DNA of 19,266 bases from JAWLBW01 sp041687475 (GTDB lineage Bacteria; J088; JAWLBW01), in contig JAWLBW010000053.1 of the NCBI GenBank assembly GCA_041687475.1, positions 1 through 19,266 on the forward strand, written 5' to 3'. The notes below the pieces were generated by a model. It saw only the letters and a program-made list of their open reading frames with translations, was not told the origin of the DNA and did not search any database. Both the position numbers and the translations under genes were made by a program. Shown here piece by piece: positions 1 to 6,939 of the stretch (within the stretch, counting starts at the first letter, position 1; every line of letters starts with the position of its first letter).

Positions 1-30
1 AAAACGCTGGGGCCCGTCGCTCAGTCGGGC
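1..30 (-). terminator. Possible intrinsic terminator downstream of the DUF6496 operon
   Basis: Read on the minus strand, GCCCG and CGGGC (26-30 and 12-16) form a 5-bp stem with a 9-base loop, and the window then ends in a short T run (AGCGTTTT). It lies about 105 bases beyond the DUF6496 stop. The stem is short and the T run is not directly adjacent, so support is weak. The 31-135 stretch shows no convincing gene: a 33-codon minus-strand frame at 21-122 lacks a ribosome binding site. Confidence 0.25.
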
Positions 31-135
31 TTCTCGGTCCTGGTCGCGGTCGGCGCTGGCAGATTCTCGCATTTCACTTCTCCTCTCCGGCAACGGTCGC
101 GGAGTGCGGCCGCTGTCCCCATCGTCTCAGATTTC

Positions 136-423
136 TTACTTTTCGCGCAGGGGGCCTTCTTCGCGTCCTTTACGCAAGGCCCGCTTTGCGTTTCGCCGGG
201 TGCTTTCCCGCGCCTGTCCGGGACTGGTGGGCGGAAGGTCGACACCTGCTCGACGGGCCTTCTGCAGGCCGATGGCCACGGCCTGTTTACGCGACCGCGC
301 GCCGTGACGGCCCTCCTTCACATGCTCCATCTCTTCCTTGACGAATTCGCCGGCCTGAGTCGAAGCCGACTTGCCTTCGTCACGGTCCCTGCGCGCGCGT
401 TCCAGTGTTTTCTTGTCGGGCAT
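136..423 (-). CDS. DUF6496 family small basic protein
   Basis: A 95-residue, highly charged, Lys/Arg-rich protein without membrane segments. The central stretch, EHVKEGRHGARSRKQAVAIG followed by LQKARRAGV (about residues 33-61), is the hallmark of the DUF6496 family. The family has no established biochemical role; the composition would suit nucleic-acid association, which is inference. The start is the first ATG, 16 bases after the dehydrogenase stop, with AAGGA about 12 bases upstream, so it is probably the last gene of a three-gene operon with the dehydrogenase and the DUF2267 protein. The C-terminus is a run of basic residues. The family call is confident and the function unknown. Confidence 0.85.
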   Translation of the reverse strand: MPDKKTLERARRDRDEGKSASTQAGEFVKEEMEHVKEGRHGARSRKQAVAIGLQKARRAGVDLPPTSPGQARESTRRNAKRALRKGREEGPLREK

Positions 424-439
424 GGTCTGTTCGTCCTTC

Positions 440-1195
440 TCAGAGCGAAATGATCTTGCCGCCTGTCGGCGCCAGAATTTCGCCGGTTATGTAGCTAGAC
501 TCTTCCGAGGCGAAAAACACGTAGCTGGGGGCAATCTGCTCGGGCTGTGCCACGCCCAGCGGGTATTTCTCGCCGCCGCCCTCCTTCGCCCGCTTGGGGT
601 TGGCCGAATGCAGCATGGGGGTATCGACCGGGCCGGGCGCCACGCAGTTGACAAGAATGTGCCGGTCGGTCAGATACTTCGCCAGCGACTTGGTCATGGT
701 GTGAATGGCCCCCTTCGACGCCGAATATGCCGGATCGGTGGCACTGCCGTCGAGGCCTTCGATGGAACCGGTATTTATGATGCGCCCCCCTTCATGCAGA
801 TAGTCGCCGCGCAGGGCTTCACGCACCATGAGAAAGTAGCCGGTAAGGTTGGTGCGAATGAGGGCATCCCAATCGTCGAGCGAAAACTCTTCCCACTTGC
901 CCCGTTGCTCGCGTCCGGCATTGTTTACGAGCACATCGAGCCCGCCCAGCGCGGGCACGGCTTCTTCGTACATGCGCCTGACATCCTGCTCGTTGCCCAC
1001 GTCGCCCTTTACGGTGATGCAGCGGCGGCCTTCGGCCTCGACCAGGCGCCGCGTCTCGGCGGCCGATTCGTCGTCGCTGTTGTAAACGACTGCCACATCT
1101 GCACCCTCTCTGGCGAAGGCAAGGGCCACGGCGCGCCCGATGCCGCTGTCGCCACCCGTAATGAGGGCTTTCTTACCCTGAAGTCGGTCAGCCAT
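440..1195 (-). CDS. Short-chain dehydrogenase/reductase (SDR), stress-type glucose dehydrogenase-like
   Basis: A 251-residue classical SDR with a Rossmann fold that would bind NAD(P)H and oxidise or reduce an alcohol or carbonyl; the substrate cannot be read from sequence. The nucleotide-binding motif GGDSGIG is at residues 14-20, NNAG at 91-94, and the catalytic set is S144, Y157 and K161 (YSASK). PGPVDTP at 188-193 is also typical. The closest recognised group is the YhdF/YdaD-like proteins of bacterial general stress regulons, which usually have an N-terminal extension of about 40 residues that is absent here. The start is ATG with GAGGAAG upstream. It lies between the DUF2267 gene (84-base gap) and DUF6496 (16-base gap), both common in stress-response loci. 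Its complete motif set shows that the long antisense frame over this region is a shadow. Confidence 0.93.
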   Translation of the reverse strand: MADRLQGKKALITGGDSGIGRAVALAFAREGADVAVVYNSDDESAAETRRLVEAEGRRCITVKGDVGNEQDVRRMYEEAVPALGGLDVLVNNAGREQRGKWEEFSLDDWDALIRTNLTGYFLMVREALRGDYLHEGGRIINTGSIEGLDGSATDPAYSASKGAIHTMTKSLAKYLTDRHILVNCVAPGPVDTPMLHSANPKRAKEGGGEKYPLGVAQPEQIAPSYVFFASEESSYITGEILAPTGGKIISL

Positions 1196-1279
1196 ACGTC
1201 ACTTCCTCTTTTTCACACCGCACTGTTTTTTTCAGCCGCACCACACCGTGGCGCCCTCTTCGGGAAGACGCCGGCGCCT

Positions 1280-1741
1280 TCAGGAAGGTCGCCGCCACAA
1301 ATCCTGCAGATCACGCGGAAGCTGGCTTGCCACGTCTTCGGCTTCGCCCTCTGTGATCTGCGAGCGAACCGTTGTGAACACGCTACGGGCAATCGATTCG
1401 GCCTCTTCGGGCGAACAGTCGATGTCGTTGGCGACCATCTCGAGAAACTCTTCCCGGCCGAACCTCTCCGGTACGCCCCCTTCGTGGCGTTCGCAGCGGT
1501 GCAGAAGCTCCTGAAGTTTGAATGGCAGCTGCGCTTCGAGATCGCGCGCCTCGTCGCTCATGATGCGCTGCTCGAGGGCGCAGAGTACCGAAACGGAAGC
1601 GTTCTCGGCTTCTTCCTCGGTCATGTTTCCGAGCTCGGCGAGACTCTTGATGAAGTTTTTGTAGGTCGTACTGGTGCGCGATTCATGCCGCTTGCGCCGG
1701 ATGTCCTGGAGTCGTGCTTCCTGTGCTTGCTGGTTGGCCAT
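1280..1741 (-). CDS. DUF2267 domain protein
   Basis: A 153-residue acidic, soluble, all-helical-looking protein. Two homologous halves are visible: residues about 27-80 (YKNFIKSLAE...AEN...LEAQLPFKLQELL) and about 93-150 (GREEFLEMVA...AES...VASQLPRDLQDLW). This duplicated pattern, with a QLP-x(3)-LQ-[ED]-L signature closing each half, is characteristic of DUF2267. No catalytic function is known; members often sit beside stress proteins. The start is ATG with AAGGAGAG upstream, making it the likely first gene of the operon with the SDR and DUF6496 genes. The N-terminal 25 residues are basic and polar and may be disordered. Confidence 0.85.
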   Translation of the reverse strand: MANQQAQEARLQDIRRKRHESRTSTTYKNFIKSLAELGNMTEEEAENASVSVLCALEQRIMSDEARDLEAQLPFKLQELLHRCERHEGGVPERFGREEFLEMVANDIDCSPEEAESIARSVFTTVRSQITEGEAEDVASQLPRDLQDLWRRPS

Positions 1742-2160
1742 GACTCTCTCCTTGGAACATACTTGTTGATCCTGTTTCGACGACGATCCTGGGACAGATC
1801 CGGGCCCGCTGCGATTTCAGGCGCTCGCCGCGCGGGCGACGCAAGCCCCTCGGGTGGGATGGGGCCGCGACCGTCAAGCTGGGGAATGGTGCGGTGTTGC
1901 GACGTGGTAGGGCGGGGCAGATGAAATGACCGGTGGTTCTGTGGTGAAATGAGACCATGTGGTTTTCACCCCTGTTTCATCCGCTGCGCAGTGCTCTGGG
2001 CAGTCGCAGGTCGGGCCTGCTTCATCCCGATGCACCTTTTCACCGGGGCCTGCCCTCCGATTCCGATGCCGTCGCGCAGCACGTTCTGCTCGTCGACGAC
2101 GCCGACTGGAAGGAGGCCCTCGTATCCGTTCATGCCGTCTGGCACCGCGGTCGCCTGTCC
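1742..2160. other. Intergenic stretch between divergent DUF2267 and HAD genes
   Basis: These 419 bases must hold the promoters of the minus-strand stress operon and the plus-strand HAD gene. I could not identify a convincing -35/-10 pair for either. An open frame continues upstream of the HAD start from 1957, but it matches no recognisable domain. No repeat, RNA gene or terminator was seen. Confidence 0.5.
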
Positions 2161-2829
2161 ATGGAAAAACCGCGGGCGCTGCTGTTCGATCTCGATGGTA
2201 CGCTCATCGATTCCTTCGACGGCATTGTTCAGATCTTTCTCGAGGTTCTGGGCGAGATGGGCGTGACGGGGGCAAGCGCCGACGACGTGCGGCCGATGAT
2301 TGGAATACCACTCGAAGACTGTTATGCCGCCTTTGTGCCCCGTGCGCGGGTCGGCGAGGCGGTCGAGCGCTATCGGGCCAACTATGTCGGGCGAATGCAC
2401 GATATCTCGCCGGCCTATGCCGGGGCTCGTGAACTGCTCGAGGCGCTGCGGTCGGTCGGCGTACGCACCGGCGTCGTTTCGAACAAGCGAGGGGCCGCGG
2501 TGCGCGAGATTCTGGCCCGCAAGGGGTGGACACTCGACGTGATTCTCGGCGAGGGCGAGGGCATTCGAGCCAAGCCCGAACCCGACCTTATTCTGGCCGC
2601 CTGTGAGCGTGTGGGCGTGAAGCCCGACGAAGCCATGTACGTCGGCGACAGCATTTTCGATGCGCGGGCGGCTCTGGCCGCCGGCGTGCCTTTTGCCGGA
2701 CTTACGACGGGCGCCCATGCGGCCGATGAACTCGACGAGCGCGCCACGGGCCTCTTTTCGACGCTGGCGCACTTTTCACGAGCGCTCGGGTTCTCTTCCG
2801 AGCCGAACGTCGCGTCAACCGACCGTTGA
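2161..2829 (+). CDS. HAD-superfamily hydrolase, phosphoglycolate phosphatase-like
   Basis: A 222-residue haloacid dehalogenase-fold phosphatase. Motif I DLDGT gives the nucleophile D10 and acid/base D12; motif II is S107 in VVSNK; motif III is K138 in AKPEP; motif IV is GDS...D at 162-167. A helical cap lies between motifs I and II. Motifs and length fit the Gph/PpaX-type phosphatases, but the substrate (phosphoglycolate, pyrophosphate or another phosphate ester) cannot be decided. The ATG at 2161 was chosen because it gives the usual family length and begins just before motif I, although its ribosome binding site is poor. The same frame stays open to an ATG at 1957, which would add 68 unrecognised residues. 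The 3' end overlaps the convergent kinase gene by 15 bases. Confidence 0.88.
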   Translation: MEKPRALLFDLDGTLIDSFDGIVQIFLEVLGEMGVTGASADDVRPMIGIPLEDCYAAFVPRARVGEAVERYRANYVGRMHDISPAYAGARELLEALRSVGVRTGVVSNKRGAAVREILARKGWTLDVILGEGEGIRAKPEPDLILAACERVGVKPDEAMYVGDSIFDARAALAAGVPFAGLTTGAHAADELDERATGLFSTLAHFSRALGFSSEPNVASTDR

Positions 2830-4566
2830 ACGGGGTTTTCGGGCCGGTAGCTCGACGAGTACGGTCGTGCCCTGCCCGGTGCTCTCGGCGCCGACCTTGC
2901 CTCCCATTTCCGTGGCCAGGTGCTTGCAGATGGCCAGCCCCAGGCCCGTTCCCCCTTCGCCTGCCGCATTCCGGCTTTTGTCGCCGCGAAAGAAGCGCTC
3001 GAATATGCGGGGAAGATCTTCCGGCGGAATGCCGGGGCCACGATCTTGCACCCGAATGGTCGTCCGATCGCCTTGCCGGTCGGCCGTGACCCGTATCTCC
3101 GTACCCGGCGGCGAGTACTTGGCGGCGTTTTCGACGTAATTGACCAGAATCTGGCTGAGCGCTTTGGGGTCGGCCCAGACCTGAACGTCGGCCGTGACCT
3201 CGTTGACGAAACGATGTTGCTTGGCAGAGAGCTTGCCGACCACGGACGCCGCATTTTCGACCGCCTCGACCACGGATACCGCCTGGGGCTGCAGGCTGTA
3301 GCGGCCGCTCTCGATGCGGGCAAGGTCGAGCAGGTCTTCAATGAGACGTGAGAGCCGCTCGGCGTTACGGCCGATACCCTCGAGAAAGGTGCGCGCGAAT
3401 TCGGGGTCTTCAATGGCGCCGTCGAGCAGGCTTTCTGCATAGCCCGCAATCGATGCAAGCGGCGTACGCAGCTCGTGGCTCACGTTCGCCACGAAGTCGC
3501 GGCGAATCCGGTCGGCGCGTCGTAACTCGGTAATGTCGTGAAAGACCGCGAGAAAGCCACCCATGTGAAGGCCGCGCAGGGGGGCAAACGTCGCCTGAAT
3601 ACTTCGGTTCTGGTAGTCGAAATCGCAGATCTCGGCACCTCGTGCCCTTGGCATGCGCTCGACTAAGGCAATGGCCTCCGGTACGCGGGCAACCTCGAGC
3701 AGACTGTGTCCGAGGGGCGGCTGGGAAAGCCCGAACATGGGAAGAAAGGCCTCATTCGTCAGCACGATGCGGCCTTCCTCGTCACACAGAGTCACGCCTT
3801 CGGTCATGGTTTCAAGCATGGTGCGCAGACGGTTGCGTTCGTCATCGAGGTCGTCGAGCTGGGCGTCGAGTTGGCGCGCCATTTTCTCGAGTGCGGCGGC
3901 CAGGCTCTGAAATTCGTCTGTCTCGCCTTGTGGGAAAGGCAGTCGCTCGCCGTTTGCCCGTGCCCGCGCTACCCTGGCAATACCACGAACGCCGCTGCTG
4001 AGCCGTCGCGCGATGAGGAAGGCGACAAGCGCGGCGACCAAGGTGCCGGCGAGCAGGGCAAGCAGCACGCCAGTTCGCACGCGTGAAAGGTTTTCAGCCA
4101 CGTTTTCAAGGGGAACCGCCAAGCGCACGACCCGGCGCCTTTCGTCGTCGCGCACGGCAACGTAGAGAAACCCCTCGTTCACCGTGGCGCTGCGCCGAAT
4201 CTCCCAACCCCAGCCCTCTTTCATCGCCTGCCGGACTTCAGGACGTCCGGCGTGGTTTTCCATCTCGCGCAGGCGGTCGGGCTCTAAGGCCGATTCGGCA
4301 ACGACCGTGCCGTCGAACTGCATGACGGTTACCCGTCGGTCGGTGACCTTGCCCAAGCGTTGCACATCCGATTCAAGATCGGTCGGGTCGAGGGTGACCG
4401 TCAGCGAGCGGGCATGTGTATGCACGTCCTGCAGGAGCGTTTCCTGCACCCGCTCGCCGAGAAGGCGCTCGGTCAGGACGCCGGCGGCCAATACGGCCAG
4501 CAAAACGGTAGCGAAGATACCGACAAAGATATGCGAGAAAAAAGAACCGCGCTGCACAGCAATCAT
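2815..4566 (-). CDS. PhoR-like membrane sensor histidine kinase
   Basis: A 583-residue sensor kinase. Membrane segments at about residues 12-31 and 166-185 flank a periplasmic domain of about 130 residues. They are followed by a HAMP-like linker (186-240), a PAS domain (about 245-345), the HisKA dimerisation domain with phospho-acceptor H364 in NVSHELRTPL, and a HATPase domain with N-box N476/N480, G1 DRGPG (508-512) and G2 GGTGLGL (538-544). TM-periplasmic-TM-HAMP-PAS-kinase is the PhoR/WalK-type layout. It would autophosphorylate at H364 in response to an envelope signal; nothing here shows that phosphate is the signal. The response regulator gene lies 78 bases upstream. No clear ribosome binding site precedes the ATG, so the start is the least certain part. 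Confidence 0.93.
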   Translation of the reverse strand: MIAVQRGSFFSHIFVGIFATVLLAVLAAGVLTERLLGERVQETLLQDVHTHARSLTVTLDPTDLESDVQRLGKVTDRRVTVMQFDGTVVAESALEPDRLREMENHAGRPEVRQAMKEGWGWEIRRSATVNEGFLYVAVRDDERRRVVRLAVPLENVAENLSRVRTGVLLALLAGTLVAALVAFLIARRLSSGVRGIARVARARANGERLPFPQGETDEFQSLAAALEKMARQLDAQLDDLDDERNRLRTMLETMTEGVTLCDEEGRIVLTNEAFLPMFGLSQPPLGHSLLEVARVPEAIALVERMPRARGAEICDFDYQNRSIQATFAPLRGLHMGGFLAVFHDITELRRADRIRRDFVANVSHELRTPLASIAGYAESLLDGAIEDPEFARTFLEGIGRNAERLSRLIEDLLDLARIESGRYSLQPQAVSVVEAVENAASVVGKLSAKQHRFVNEVTADVQVWADPKALSQILVNYVENAAKYSPPGTEIRVTADRQGDRTTIRVQDRGPGIPPEDLPRIFERFFRGDKSRNAAGEGGTGLGLAICKHLATEMGGKVGAESTGQGTTVLVELPARKPRSTVG

Positions 4567-4593
4567 TCTAGTGAATGCCGGCGGCTTTGTCGC

Positions 4594-4609
4594 GTTACCT
4601 GTTTGTTAC
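4594..4609. promoter_or_regulatory. GTTAC direct repeat upstream of the histidine kinase
   Basis: GTTAC occurs at 4594-4598 and again at 4605-4609, an 11-base pitch (one helical turn). It lies about 28-43 bases before the kinase start. Tandem half-sites one turn apart are typical of OmpR/PhoB-family binding sites, but five-base repeats can arise by chance and no such regulator is encoded in the window. Confidence 0.25.
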
Positions 4610-4644
4610 GATGGCGTCGAGGCGATGGAGAAGAGCTGCGTTAC

Positions 4645-5022
4645 TCAGTTAGCGGCGGGGCGGGGAAGGGCCTGCTGCAGGAGGTCCTGAATGTCGTCGA
4701 AGGCGAAGGGCTTGTAAAGATAACCGTGAATGACACCTTCACGCACGGCTTCGTCATAGTCGAGGTCGACTTTGGCCGTCATGAAATAAACGGGAAGCTC
4801 GGGGCGGGTTTCCCGAATGGCGCGGGCCAGCTGCCAACCGTCGCGATCGGGCATGACTACGTCGAGAAGGACCATGTCCCAGTTCTCTTCGTGAATCCGA
4901 CGGAGCGCGTCGTCATGATTTTCGGCAACAGTTACGCTGTAACCTTCGAGCCCCAGAAGGGTTCGAAGGAGTTCGCAGATGTCGACTTCATCGTCGACGA
5001 CAAGTATGCGTGCAGTTTTCAT
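4645..5022 (-). CDS. Single-domain response regulator (CheY-like receiver)
   Basis: A 125-residue stand-alone receiver domain. The acidic pocket is D10-D11, the phospho-acceptor is D54 in VLLDVVMP, the switch Thr is T82, and the conserved K104 is in YKP. The protein ends after helix 5 with no DNA-binding or enzymatic output domain. It probably takes phosphate from the kinase encoded just downstream and acts by protein contact, or serves as an intermediate in a phosphorelay. The ATG at 5022 was chosen because the receiver begins directly at MKTARILVVDD. A TTG at 5089-5091, overlapping the stop of the transporter gene as TTGA, would add 23 unrelated residues and is the alternative. PhoR-type kinases usually pair with a full OmpR-type regulator, so the missing output domain is notable. 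Confidence 0.9.
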   Translation of the reverse strand: MKTARILVVDDEVDICELLRTLLGLEGYSVTVAENHDDALRRIHEENWDMVLLDVVMPDRDGWQLARAIRETRPELPVYFMTAKVDLDYDEAVREGVIHGYLYKPFAFDDIQDLLQQALPRPAAN

Positions 5023-5087
5023 TGGCCCCCGTACCCCTACGGCCGCCACCCGAACAACTCGTATTGTAGTCAGGCTCAGGAGTACCG

Positions 5088-6020
5088 TCAAGCATTATCG
5101 GTACGCGAGTTTCGCCGGTGTAGAAAAAGCAGGAGCACTGCGTATAGATTGTGGGTGAGGGTCCACACCACTGAGGGCAGGGCCACCAGCGGATTTCCCC
5201 AGACGCTCATCGACAGCACCATGCCCAGGGTGACGTTGCGGTAGCCGGTGGTCATGGTCAACGTGCGTTGCTGTACGCCGCCGGCCAGGTAGCCGAAGCC
5301 GTAGAACAGGCCGTTGAGCAGGGTCATGCCGAGGGCAAGGGGCAGAATCGGTATCGAGGCCACGGTTATTTCGGCGACGATGCCCCAGGACACGATGATG
5401 ACGAAGAACCCGGCCGTCCACCCGATACGCCGGTAAACCGCGGCGGTGCGTACGGGGCCGAGCAGCCGGCGTGTAAGCCAGGCGAGAATGAAGGGCACGA
5501 GTACGAGCTGCACGAGGCGCAGGAAGATCAGCCCCGTGTCTACTTCCATGGCTCCCCCCGCGAGGGCTTTGACCCAGAGGGGCGCCAGCAGGGGCACGAG
5601 CAGGTGGCTCAGGGTCGTCACCACCACGGCCAGGGCGGCATTTCCCCCGAATTGCAGGGTGAAGAAGGGCGAGCTCATGCCCGCCGGCATGCTGGTCAAG
5701 ACCGCAATGCCGAGCACGATCGCCGGTTCGTAGAAGAGGTGCGCCCCAAGCGTAAAGAGCGGACTCACGAGAAACAGCAGCACAAGCGAACGCGCCAAGG
5801 GCCGCCAGTCGCGCAGTGCCGCCACCAGCTTCTCGGGAGCGATGTTCAGCATGACCACGTACATCTGCGCCAGAATGGCCGGAAGGGCAAGCGGCTTCAG
5901 CCAGGTTCGCCCGAATGTCGGAAACACGAATGCCAGCCCGATGGAGAGCAGCAGAAAAATCCAGAATTCGTCGCGAAAAAGGCGGGCGATTTGGCGGGCG
6001 GCGGCAGCAATGACCGGCAT
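5088..6020 (-). CDS. Bile acid:sodium symporter (BASS/SBF) family transporter
   Basis: A 310-residue, very hydrophobic inner-membrane protein with about nine or ten predicted helices. The glycine/proline-rich segment near residues 105-125 (VLTSMPAGMSSPFFTLQFGG) and the later TGYRNVTLGM segment are the two helix-break regions typical of the bile acid:Na+ symporter superfamily. Bacterial members import organic anions with sodium; the substrate here is unknown. The start is the ATG at 6020. It is first in a minus-strand series with the response regulator and kinase, so its substrate or expression may be tied to that two-component system (inference). A TACAAT-like -10 lies on the minus strand at 6030-6035, without a good -35. 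Confidence 0.82.
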   Translation of the reverse strand: MPVIAAAARQIARLFRDEFWIFLLLSIGLAFVFPTFGRTWLKPLALPAILAQMYVVMLNIAPEKLVAALRDWRPLARSLVLLFLVSPLFTLGAHLFYEPAIVLGIAVLTSMPAGMSSPFFTLQFGGNAALAVVVTTLSHLLVPLLAPLWVKALAGGAMEVDTGLIFLRLVQLVLVPFILAWLTRRLLGPVRTAAVYRRIGWTAGFFVIIVSWGIVAEITVASIPILPLALGMTLLNGLFYGFGYLAGGVQQRTLTMTTGYRNVTLGMVLSMSVWGNPLVALPSVVWTLTHNLYAVLLLFLHRRNSRTDNA

Positions 6021-6077
6021 AAGCCGCTCATTGTAGCAGAAGGCAAGGCTAAGATGCCGGTCGCTCTGAAATAACGA

Positions 6078-6112
6078 GGCGAGAGAGAAGGCGTGACGCC
6101 GTCTCTCTCGCC
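6078..6112 (-). terminator. Strong hairpin, probable terminator after the DUF378 gene
   Basis: An 11-bp stem (GGCGAGAGAGA, 6078-6088, with TCTCTCTCGCC, 6102-6112) continues through one mismatch into a 4-bp GGCG/CGCC stem with a TGA loop. It begins 20 bases beyond the DUF378 stop. On the minus strand it is followed by CGTTATTTC, a weak T-rich tail, so termination may be incomplete or factor-assisted. Confidence 0.55.
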
Positions 6113-6131
6113 GTGACTTGCCGACCGCGGG

Positions 6132-6356
6132 TCAGACCCGTCGTGTGGCGGTTTCCCTCGGCGCAAGATGTGCGTGCACGGGCTTCCACGCGATGATCTC
6201 ATAAAGTGCGCACAGACCCACGATCGCGTAGATGATACGGCTCCAGGTCGGGCCGAAGATTGCCGAGACCAGGTTGAAATCGAAAAAGCCGATCAGGCCC
6301 CAGTTAAGGGCGCCGATGAGTATGATGATCTCAACGGCGGTATCGAAACCTCGCAT
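6132..6356 (-). CDS. DUF378 small membrane protein
   Basis: A 74-residue protein with two transmembrane helices (about residues 8-28 and 38-57). The pattern ALNWGLIGFFDFNLV followed by YAIVGLCALYEI is the DUF378 (YuzA-like) signature. The function is unknown; members are small inner-membrane proteins. The ATG is preceded by the near-perfect ribosome binding site AAGGAGGT, so high translation is expected. The tail is polar and basic. It is bounded by a strong hairpin downstream (6078-6112) and an extended inverted repeat directly upstream of the ribosome binding site (6370-6419), so it may be an independent unit. Confidence 0.87.
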   Translation of the reverse strand: MRGFDTAVEIIILIGALNWGLIGFFDFNLVSAIFGPTWSRIIYAIVGLCALYEIIAWKPVHAHLAPRETATRRV

Positions 6357-6369
6357 AGTACCTCCTTCT

Positions 6370-6419
6370 GGTTTCCCATGTACTTCCGGTTATACGTGAC
6401 CGAAGGGTGGTGGGAAACC
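6370..6419. repeat. Extended inverted repeat next to the DUF378 ribosome binding site
   Basis: GGTTTCCC (6370-6377) pairs with GGGAAACC (6412-6419). Inside, CTTCCGGT pairs with ACCGAAG through one bulged C. The arms sit within the 78-base gap between the FHA and DUF378 genes, and on the minus strand the structure ends at the edge of the AAGGAGGT ribosome binding site. It could be an RNA hairpin, the terminator of the upstream FHA operon (no T run is seen), or an operator. Confidence 0.6.
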
Positions 6420-6434
6420 GCGAGCGCCGAGAGA

Positions 6435-6881
6435 TTATCGGGGTCCGTGGCTGCCTTCTGTCTTATCTCCTTCAAGCTTGATGCCGGCGTGCGAAAGACG
6501 TTTGGCAAGCAGCGGATCGTCGGGGCTGCCTTCCCAGAACAGGAAGCGGAACGGGCCGATGTGAATGGTCTCTTCGAGATGCAGGCGAGCGTCATGTACC
6601 GTTCGGCCGCTGACCGTGGTTCCATTTGCGCTGCCGTGGTCGACCAGATAATAACCATCGGGACGCTGTTCGATACGGCAATGGTCGCGACTGACCCGAC
6701 TGTCGTTGAGAAAGACCGTGCTGTCGGGGTGGCGCCCGATTGTCGTCAGCGCCGATAACCTGGCCATTTTCCCTCCGTGCCAGGTGCGCTCTTCCGGGGG
6801 GGCTTCGAGTACCACCAGCAGGCCGGGAGCCGTTGCAGGCCGAGCGTGTGTTCGAATGACCATTGTACGTGCGTCGTTCAT
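6435..6881 (-). CDS. FHA domain protein (soluble)
   Basis: A 148-residue cytoplasmic protein with a forkhead-associated domain over about residues 40-118. The conserved phosphothreonine-binding residues are present: GR at 49-50, S64-R65-x-H67 and NG at 86-87. FHA domains bind phosphothreonine peptides made by Hanks-type kinases, so a kinase partner is expected, possibly the one encoded at 17219. The ATG at 6881 was chosen for its GAGGAA ribosome binding site; the frame is open to 6956, but that would overlap the RCC1 gene. It follows the RCC1 lipoprotein gene by 58 bases and is probably in the same operon. The first 35 and last 25 residues have no recognisable domain. Confidence 0.88.
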   Translation of the reverse strand: MNDARTMVIRTHARPATAPGLLVVLEAPPEERTWHGGKMARLSALTTIGRHPDSTVFLNDSRVSRDHCRIEQRPDGYYLVDHGSANGTTVSGRTVHDARLHLEETIHIGPFRFLFWEGSPDDPLLAKRLSHAGIKLEGDKTEGSHGPR

Positions 6882-6900
6882 GTCATGTTCCTCGCAGCGG

Positions 6901-6933
6901 GTCGAGAAGGGGCCCGACCGGCCCCCCCTCGAC
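6901..6933 (-). other. Intercistronic hairpin between the RCC1 and FHA genes
   Basis: GTCGAG (6901-6906) pairs with CTCGAC (6928-6933), and GGGGCC (6909-6914) with GGCCCC (6920-6925), separated by a symmetric 2x2 internal loop and closed by a 5-base loop. It starts 7 bases after the RCC1 stop in the minus-strand transcript. No T run follows. A partial terminator or an RNA-stabilising element that sets the expression ratio is likely. Confidence 0.5.
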
Positions 6934-6939
6934 ATCGGA

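Noticed and set aside
21..122. Small minus-strand frame of 33 codons after DUF6496
   Set aside because: No ribosome binding site, no recognised motif, and the longer version overlaps DUF6496 out of frame.
371..1924. A 517-codon plus-strand open frame across the stress operon
   Set aside because: It lies antisense to three genes with clear family motifs (SDR catalytic set, DUF2267 repeats, DUF6496). Its translation has no recognisable domain and it is a high-GC shadow.
1966..2772. A 268-codon minus-strand frame over the HAD gene
   Set aside because: The HAD motifs are all intact on the plus strand in order and spacing; the antisense frame matches nothing.
6030..6060. Promoter for the BASS transporter
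   Set aside because: A TACAAT -10 is present on the minus strand at 6030-6035, but no acceptable -35 lies 16-18 bases upstream, so it is not listed as a feature.
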